NCBI GenBank assembly: GCA_947629875.1
Contig: CANRFK010000011.1
Span: forward strand, 1 to 20,839
Length of the DNA stretch: 20,839 nt
Origin: an uncultured Clostridia bacterium
GTDB lineage: Bacteria; Bacillota; Clostridia; Christensenellales; Borkfalkiaceae
Direction of reading: 5' to 3'
Shown one piece after another: positions 8,345 to 15,500 of the stretch. A program made the translations under genes and the position numbers. The notes beneath the pieces are model-generated. The model saw nothing but the letters and a program-made list of their open reading frames with translations, was not told where the DNA came from and did not search any database. The stretch's first letter is position 1. The number at the start of each line of letters is the position of its first letter.

Positions 8345-9463
8345 ATGACGAATTTATTATTGAGTTCCACCGCCGCAGACTGGGTGGTCGCCCTGATGGT
8401 CATTCTGGTCATCGCGGGTATCATTGCAATCATTTTCCTGACCGTAAAACTTTGCCGCATGGTGCGGGAGAGAAGGTCTCCCGCGGCGAAAGTCGGCGCG
8501 TGGGATCTCTCCGCGGGCAGTTCGGGGTTCGACGCGAAGAAGATGCAGCGTGCGGATAAGGCCAAGCACATCACAAAGAACGTTCTCGTCTACCTGTTCC
8601 TCACGGTGTGCGCCGTGCTCGCCTTCCTTCCGTTCTACTGGATGATCATCTCCTCGTTCAAGACGGAATTCGAATTCCGCCAGTCGGTGCCCACGTTCTT
8701 CCCGCATGAATTTCAGTGGAAGAACTATTGGATGATCTTCCATCAGACGGTGGCGGGCTCCGGTTCCGCCGCGACGTTCCAGCAGATCCTTCTCAACACG
8801 ATCGTGGTCGGGCTCTTGTCCACCCTGTTGGGGCTCGTGATCATCGTCATCACGGCGTATGCCTTCGCGCGGATGGAGTTCAAGGGCAAAAACATCCTGT
8901 TCGCCCTCATGATCGCAACGATGATGATCCCCGGCGAACTGTTCACGATCTCCAACTACATCACGGTCGCAAAGGGGGGCATGAACGATTCGTATGTCGT
9001 GCTCATCCTGCCCTTCCTCGTCAGCGTGTACTATATCTACCTCTTGCGGAACAACTTTATGCAGATCCCCAACTCGCTGTATCAGGCGGCGAAGGTGGAT
9101 GGGCTGAGCGATCTCGGGTACCTCATCAAGGTCATGATCCCGCTCACCGCGCCCACCCTGATCTCCATAACGCTGTTGCGCTTTATCGGCACGTGGAACA
9201 GCTACATCTGGCCGCGCCTCGTCAACACGGAGCCTTGGCAGATGATTACCAACTGGGTGACGGGCGGTTTCGTCGATACAAAACAGGTCACGAGCCCTTG
9301 GGGCGCGAACTGGACGATGTACAACAATTTCTTCGGCGGACAGGCGCTCGATTCCCTCAAAATGGCGGCGGTCTGCATGGTCAGCTTGCCGTTGCTCATC
9401 CTGTTTATATTCTGCCGGCGTTACATCATGCGCGGCGTCTCCAAGAGCGGCACGAAGGGTTGA
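8345..9463 (+). CDS. CUT1 ABC importer permease (MalG/UgpE-like) with extra N-terminal helix
   Basis: Second channel subunit. It begins with an extra hydrophobic helix (about 12-36, VVALMVILVIAGIIAIIFL) and a basic linker of about 45 residues before the standard first helix (YLFLTVCAVLAFLPFYWMI) and the SSFKTEFEF segment typical of MalG-like proteins. The EAA loop is QAAKVDGLSDLGYLIKVMIP, with AAxxDG at 248-253, followed by the usual WNSYIWP helix. Length is 372 residues against a usual 270-300, the difference being the N-terminal addition. AAGGAGGAGAGG immediately upstream fixes the start. It is the last gene before the 386-bp gap that separates the membrane subunits from the binding protein. 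Confidence 0.95.
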   Translation: MTNLLLSSTAADWVVALMVILVIAGIIAIIFLTVKLCRMVRERRSPAAKVGAWDLSAGSSGFDAKKMQRADKAKHITKNVLVYLFLTVCAVLAFLPFYWMIISSFKTEFEFRQSVPTFFPHEFQWKNYWMIFHQTVAGSGSAATFQQILLNTIVVGLLSTLLGLVIIVITAYAFARMEFKGKNILFALMIATMMIPGELFTISNYITVAKGGMNDSYVVLILPFLVSVYYIYLLRNNFMQIPNSLYQAAKVDGLSDLGYLIKVMIPLTAPTLISITLLRFIGTWNSYIWPRLVNTEPWQMITNWVTGGFVDTKQVTSPWGANWTMYNNFFGGQALDSLKMAAVCMVSLPLLILFIFCRRYIMRGVSKSGTKG

Positions 9464-9537
9464 TGCCGAAGGGCGCTTGCAGAGAGATTTCCAACCCCAT
9501 TCCCCGCTTTTGGGGGAGAGAACGCCTCGCGTTCGTG

Positions 9538-9777
9538 GGGGAGGGGCAGAGCAAAACCCCGCTGAAAGTGCGAGAAAACCCCTCGCTTTGAGCGGAAGAA
9601 AATCCCCATCAAAAGGCTGCCCGCTGTATCGGGCGGGCGCCCAAGGGGGAACGCAGAGGGGAGGGGCAGAGCAAAACCCCGCTGAAAGTGCGAGAAAACC
9701 CCTCGCTTTGAGCGGAAGAAAATCCCCATCAAAAGGCTGCCCGCTGTATCGGGCGGGCGCCCAAGGGGGAACGCAGA
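9538..9777 (+). repeat. Perfect tandem duplication, 2 x 120 bp, in the permease to binding-protein gap
   Basis: Positions 9538-9657 and 9658-9777 are identical base for base with a 120-bp period. Each copy holds a potential long hairpin (arms about 9560-9574 and 9582-9594 in copy 1) and a second GCCCG/CGGGC hairpin. The 386-bp gap (9464-9849) otherwise holds a C-rich then G-rich stretch (9491-9546) and an AT-rich end with the ribosome binding site of the next gene. I see no gene and no clear promoter. Stem-loops between permease and binding-protein genes often raise the level of binding protein by protecting its message; that role here is inference. Confidence 0.95.
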
Positions 9778-9849
9778 AGGGGTTCATACCATGGATTTTC
9801 CCCGTATCCCGACGGTACGGTGAAGATAAAATAAAAAAAGGAGAAAGAG

Positions 9850-11268
9850 ATGAAGAAGTTTTTAACAGTTGCGTTGGCATGTTGTATCGCGGTGTCGGGT
9901 TGCGTTGCGTTTGCTGCGTGCGGCGGAGGGACAGATTATGATCACACCATCATTTTCTACTCGTCGCAAGGCAAGAACCTGACCCCCACGACCGCGAAGG
10001 CGATCGAAAATTTTGAGGCAAAGTACCCCGGCTGGAAAGTCGATCACCAGCCGGTCGGCGGGTACGGCGAAGTTTTGAGCAAGGTGCGTTCGGATCTGCA
10101 GGCAGGTCTCCAGCCCGATCTTGCATACTGCTATGCCGACCATGTCGCGCAGTATATCGAATCCGCCGACACCGTGGTTGATTTGAACGAATATCTCACG
10201 AACGCCGAAAGCTACACCTATGAGGCGGACGGTGAGAAGAAGACCATCGACCGCATCGGCTTCACCGAGGAGGATGTGGAGCAGTTCATTCCGCAGTTCC
10301 TGGAAGAGTGCTACGCGAGGAACTTCACGGGCGCTACCCAGTATGGTTTCGAGGAAGCTTCCCTCCTCATGCTTCCCTTCGTGCGGTCTACCGAGGTCCT
10401 CTACTACTACCAGGAGGCGCTCGACGACCTTGATGAGACCGTGCCCGAAACGTGGGACGACCTTTGGAGGATCTGCGAGAAGGCGCATAATAAGTGGGAT
10501 ACATGTACGCCTCTCGGCTACGACAGCGAGGCGAACTGGTTCATCACGATGTCCGAGCAGCTCGGCTTCGGTTATACCTCCGCGGATGCGAACAATCACT
10601 ATCTGTTCAACAATGATGACGCGGCCGCTTGGCTCACCGAGCTCCATAATTATTACGAAGAGGGCTATATCACTACCCAGCAGATCTACAACGGCTCCTA
10701 CACGAGCGCGCTCTTCGTAAAGGGCGCCGAGAATGGCGGTCTCGTATTCTGCATCGGTTCCTCGGGCGGCGCGAACAACCAGGCAGGTCAGGTCTACGAG
10801 ACGCAAGTCGCCCGTATCCCCACGACCGACGGCAACGGCGCCTGCATCAGCCAGGGGCCTTCCCTCGTCATGCTTCGCGGCGGCCACAAGGTGAAGAACA
10901 CCAAAGAGAAGGAGATCATGACCTTCCAGTTCATCAAGGAATTGCTCGACGTCGAGTTTCAGGTCAAATTCTCCCGCGTCAGCGGCTACAACCCGATGCG
11001 CAGAGACGTCAACGATAATGAGGACTTCCAGCTCTTCCTTGATGGCAAGGATGAAGACGGCAATTCGCTGAACGGCGCCGATCTCGTCGCCTCCAAGGCA
11101 GTCAATGTCGCGAACGAGCTCAACGATTGCTTCTTCACATCTCCCGCGTTTGTCGGTTCCTCCGTGGCGCGCGACCAGATGACGAGCGTCGTGCAGTACG
11201 TTCTGCTCGGGCAGAAGCCTGCGGCACAAGCGCTTGCGGATGCCTACAAGAATTGCGGCGGCAAGTAA
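9850..11268 (+). CDS. Extracellular solute-binding lipoprotein (family 1) of the ABC importer
   Basis: Captures the substrate outside the cell and delivers it to the two upstream permeases. The N-terminus is a lipoprotein signal; FAAC followed by GGG is the likelier lipidation site, with VSGC a few residues earlier as the alternative. The fold shows the usual order: an N-terminal strand (HTIIFYSSQ), GYGEVLSKVRSDLQAGLQPDLAY in the first lobe, then the hinge-near motif RSTEVLYYYQEAL (about 178-190), which matches the S/T-x-V-x-Y-Y signature of sugar-binding relatives, and PETWDDLW. Length 472 is within range. AGGAGA seven nt upstream supports the ATG. It is followed 18 bp later by the nuclease-like lipoprotein gene. 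The ligand is unknown; the family mainly binds oligosaccharides or glycerol-phosphate compounds. Confidence 0.93.
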   Translation: MKKFLTVALACCIAVSGCVAFAACGGGTDYDHTIIFYSSQGKNLTPTTAKAIENFEAKYPGWKVDHQPVGGYGEVLSKVRSDLQAGLQPDLAYCYADHVAQYIESADTVVDLNEYLTNAESYTYEADGEKKTIDRIGFTEEDVEQFIPQFLEECYARNFTGATQYGFEEASLLMLPFVRSTEVLYYYQEALDDLDETVPETWDDLWRICEKAHNKWDTCTPLGYDSEANWFITMSEQLGFGYTSADANNHYLFNNDDAAAWLTELHNYYEEGYITTQQIYNGSYTSALFVKGAENGGLVFCIGSSGGANNQAGQVYETQVARIPTTDGNGACISQGPSLVMLRGGHKVKNTKEKEIMTFQFIKELLDVEFQVKFSRVSGYNPMRRDVNDNEDFQLFLDGKDEDGNSLNGADLVASKAVNVANELNDCFFTSPAFVGSSVARDQMTSVVQYVLLGQKPAAQALADAYKNCGGK

Positions 11269-11286
11269 TTCGATTTGGGAAAAACC

Positions 11287-12549
11287 ATGAAAAAATCTTT
11301 GAAAACAGTGTTGGCACTCTGTGCCATAGCGGTGCTTTCCGTCAGCTGTGTAGTAACGGCATGCGGCAAAAAATCCGACCATTACGACGCCATCACCAAG
11401 ACCTTGAAGCTCACCAAGAGCTTCGAGGGCAAGGTGTTGGAGAGTGACGACGGCATCGAGGAAGTGTCGCTGATCAGCGGCACCACCGATGGCGATACGA
11501 CCGCTTTCAGATTGAGCGAAGCGGGCGGCGGCGGAACAGTTCGTGTCCGCTATCAGGGCGTCGATACGCCCGAGAGCACGGGCGGCGTGGAAAAGTGGGG
11601 CAAGGCGGCGAGCATCTTCACCGATACGCAGCTCAAGAGCGCAACGAAGATCGTGCTCGAATCCGCCACCGGCGGCATCCCCGAAAAGGATACGCAGGGC
11701 GGCAGGTCTCTCTGCTACGTATGGTATAAGACGGACAATGCCGATTTCAAGTGCCTCAACCTCGAACTCGTGGAGAACGGCTATTCTCTCAACAAGGAGA
11801 ATGCGGATAACGCCTACTACAGCTATTTCCAGAGGGCGGAGACGTTCGCAAAGGAGAAAAAGCTGCACCTGCACAACCCCGATCTCGAGGATCCGCTCTT
11901 CGATACCTCCGTGCAGCAGATGTCCCTGCGAGATTTCTCGGAACATCCCGAAAAATACGCGGAGAACATGAAGGTGCACCTGCACGCCTACGTGTTGGAG
12001 AAGTTAAATAAGTCGGGCGTCACGTACACCATCGCGCAGTACGATGAAGAGACGAAGCAGGTCTATAAGTTCACTGCGTATGCGGGGTACGTTTCCGCGG
12101 ACGGCAAATTGCAGGTGGGCGGCCTGTACCACATCGTCGGCACCTTGCAGAAGTTCAGCGGAAATTGGCAGATCGCCGGCCTCAACTACGATAACGACTA
12201 CAAGAGGGAAGGCGAGGAGTCCGAGCACACGTGGCGCATCCAGTCGTCGTACTATCTCATGTTCGACCCCACGAACGAGTACTTCACCAACGAACAGGGC
12301 GGCGCCAACAACTATGGCCCCGTCACGGTCGGCACGGTAACAAGGGACGGCTCCAACCTCACCTTCACGGGGACTGCCACCAACAGAAACGACAAAGCGG
12401 GGACTTTCACATTCCACGTGGTGGTGCCCGAGGACTACAACGATGAGATCGAAGAGGGCGGTACGGTCTGGATCAAGGGTTGCTATCGGTTCACGGATGG
12501 CTCGGATGAGCTCACCGTCGTGGACTACGACCAAATCTATATTCTGTAA
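11287..12549 (+). CDS. Surface thermonuclease-like lipoprotein (SNase domain plus OB-like domains)
   Basis: Predicted calcium-dependent nuclease tethered outside the cell. I start at the ATG at 11287 because it gives a standard signal peptide; a TTG at 11275 would add four residues. The lipobox is VTAC (Cys26). The SNase fold spans about 45-205 and keeps the staphylococcal nuclease active-site set: TDGDT (D68 and D70), R88 and D93 in RYQGVDTPE, E96, and R140 in GGRSLCY (equivalents of D19/D21, R35, D40, E43 and R87). The end AETFAKEKKLHLHNPD matches the C-terminal helix of the family. Two further beta-rich parts (about 211-310 and 325-420) look like OB folds, which bind nucleic acid in many proteins. 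It sits 18 bp after the binding protein and 24 bp before the giant lipoprotein. Nuclease assignment is strong; activity is untested. Confidence 0.9.
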   Translation: MKKSLKTVLALCAIAVLSVSCVVTACGKKSDHYDAITKTLKLTKSFEGKVLESDDGIEEVSLISGTTDGDTTAFRLSEAGGGGTVRVRYQGVDTPESTGGVEKWGKAASIFTDTQLKSATKIVLESATGGIPEKDTQGGRSLCYVWYKTDNADFKCLNLELVENGYSLNKENADNAYYSYFQRAETFAKEKKLHLHNPDLEDPLFDTSVQQMSLRDFSEHPEKYAENMKVHLHAYVLEKLNKSGVTYTIAQYDEETKQVYKFTAYAGYVSADGKLQVGGLYHIVGTLQKFSGNWQIAGLNYDNDYKREGEESEHTWRIQSSYYLMFDPTNEYFTNEQGGANNYGPVTVGTVTRDGSNLTFTGTATNRNDKAGTFTFHVVVPEDYNDEIEEGGTVWIKGCYRFTDGSDELTVVDYDQIYIL

Positions 12550-12573
12550 AAAATAAAAGAAAGGAGATAAACT

Positions 12574-15500
12574 ATGAGTAAAGCAAGAAGACTGGCGATT
12601 ACGCTCATGTCGGTATTGTTTGCGCTGACCTTTATGCTGGGTCTGGTCGCCTGCGGCGGCGGCCAGTCGGCGAAAGACGCCATCAACGCGTACCTGCTCC
12701 CGCAGGATAATACGCTCGTTGATAACGATTTCACCCTGCCCAAGAAGATCGGCATCAACGACGGCGTGAAAGTAAAGTGGAAGTCTGACAATGCTGCCAT
12801 CACCATCGAAGAGGGCACGGCGGACGCGTACGATGCCAAAGTTACGTTGCAGGACACGGTAACCTCCGTCACGCTGACCATCTCTTCGGGCAAAGCGAGC
12901 AAGGATTTCACCGTTCGCGTGGATGAACTCAACGTGTTCACGTTCATGAAGCGCTACGGCAACGACGATTACGACTCCGAATCCTTCCCGCAGCGCAAGA
13001 CGGCGCAGAAAGAGGACTTCGCGCTCGATTCGTCTTACACCGTGCAGGGCAAGACGGCCAAGATCACGTGGGCTTCGAAGGATACCGAGTACCTCGAAGT
13101 GATCACGAACGCCGACGGCACCCAGACGGCGCACCCCAAGCCCGGCGACGATCTTGTAAAGGTAAAGCTCACGGCGACGTTCGCTTACGGCGAAGGCGAT
13201 CCTACGCCCACGGCGAGCAAGGATTACGAGATCTCCGTTTCGCCCGATCTCGATCACCGTCAACTTGTCAATAAATTGTACTCCGAGGCCGGCTTCCCCA
13301 TCGAGTTCGAGGGCTACGTCGTCCACGTGTACGAAGCCAAGAACAGCGAGCAGTACGGTCCCATGGCGAGCTTCTACGCTGTGGATAGCGACTTCTGCTC
13401 CGGCTACTACATTTGGCAGGCCGCGCTCGAGTCCGCCGAAGATGTTGCCAAGGTCAAGCCCGGCGCGCACTTCACGTTCAGCGGCGATATCGCCAAGAAC
13501 TACAACGGCCTCTGGGAGAGCAACGGCTACGAGGATGGCACGGCGGTATTCGACGACAAACCCGCCATCGATATCAACGAGCACATCCGCGCCTTCGATA
13601 ACGAAGCCATCGCGGCCACCGATAGCGCAAGATGGCAGATGAGCCGTCTCGTCTCGCTCTCGGGTTGGAAGGTAAGCGGAGAGCCCGAGGAGCCGGACGC
13701 CAAGGGCAACATGTCCTTCGCCCTGACGTACGGCGATAGGACCCTCTACGTCTACACCTCCACCTATGTGACGACCGATGACGACGCGATGACCGCCCTC
13801 AAGGCCAAATTCGCCACCTTGCATGATGGTACCTTCATCAACATCACGGGTATTCTCGGTTACAACAACTCGAAGGGCGAGTTCAACCCCAAGTCCTTCC
13901 GCATCCAGCCTCGCACGGCGGACGATATCACCGTGGTAGACGCGCAGGGCACGAACGACGGCGCCAAGTTGAAGGCGGCGTACGCTGCGGTTCAGGCGGC
14001 AGTCGAGGAGAACTTCAGCGGCCTCATCACAAAGGCGAAAGAGAACGTCCAGATGCCCACGGCGAACATCGCGAACGCCGAAGGCGTCACCGTCTCTTAC
14101 AGATTGGCGAAGAAGGTCGTCGAGGGCGCGCCCGTTGTCGTCGGCACGGACGGCAAGATCTCCGTCACCCCGCAGGCCACGGATAAGACCTGCCTCATCG
14201 AAGTCAACTACACGATCGGAGGCAAAGTGGTGGCGCAGAGCGTCTTCACCATCCGTTCCTGGCAGGCGACCGATCAGGATATCGTCGACGAAGTCGCATC
14301 CGCCCTCAACAATTCGAGGATCGATACCATCACGTCTGCGGGCGAATACGATCTTCCCAAGGTGGAAACGTTCGGCGCAACCGTCACTTGGCAGCTCGGC
14401 AAAGAAGATGCCCCCGCACCCGAATGGGCGCACATCGAGGGCACCAAGCTCGTCATCGATTATCTTCCCATGCAGGACACCGCGCTCAAGTTGTACGCAA
14501 AGGTCACGTTGAACGGCACCACCTCCGACGAGATCTTCTTCAACGTCAAGGTTACCGCTATGCCCAACAAGACCTTCTCCGCGCTCACCGCGCCGAAGTC
14601 GGGCACCTACCAACTTGCGATGTACAGCGGCAACAAGAAGGCGACCTACTACGCAACGGGCGCCATGGATGGCTACTACTTTGCAACGACGCTCGATATC
14701 TCCCAGGCGGCAGATTTCGTCATCAAGCAGAATGGCGAAGCCAACCAGTACACCATTCAGATAAACGGCAAGTATCTCGAATTTGCTCCGGCTGCAAACG
14801 GCAAGGCGAATACCGTCGATATCAACATGAACGATACGCAGACCGAAGGCAAGTATTGGAGATGGATCGAGGGCATCCGGAACTTCGTGTTCGAATCCAG
14901 ATACAACAAGGGCGGCGATACAGAGGATGAAACCACCGACCTCTATTACTTCGGCAATTTCAGCAGCAACACGTCGATGAGCGGCAACTACATCGGCCGT
15001 ATCGCCGAAAAGGGCGAAGGAACCGATGTCTACACGCCCAAAGCTGATACAGAGGGCGTAAGCCAGTGGGTCGCCCACTTCGGCACCTTGGTCGAGGCAA
15101 CCGACGAGACCCGCGCCAACGAGGTTCTCAATTCGCTCACGCTCACCCAAACTTCGTTCAGCGAAACGACCGGCGATGAGGGCATTGCGCTTCCCACTTC
15201 CAAGCAGTACAATGCAACCGTCGTATGGTCTGTGAAGGATCAAACCTCCCTTGTCTCCATTGAAGACAACGTGTTGACGATTTCCTCTCTTCCCACCGCC
15301 GAAACGCAGGTCACCCTCAAGGTTACGGTTACGGTCAACAAAGAGATCGTCTCCAAGGATGTCACGATCACCATCAAGCCCAGCTATACCTTTGTCGGCG
15401 CCGGCACGGCAGAAAATCCTTACACCGTCGAAGACGCAATCGCGCTGGTGCAGGCTCTTGCGGATGGTACGTATTATCAAGGCAACACGCGCCTGTATTT

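Noticed and set aside
9477..9941. Plus-strand frame through the 120-bp tandem repeat giving a repeated 40-residue peptide
   Set aside because: The repeat period being a multiple of three makes the frame stay open by chance. It runs into the start of the binding-protein gene in another frame and lacks a ribosome binding site.
9862..11985. Minus-strand open frame of 707 codons opposite the solute-binding protein gene
   Set aside because: Shadow of two clear + strand genes; no recognisable domain.
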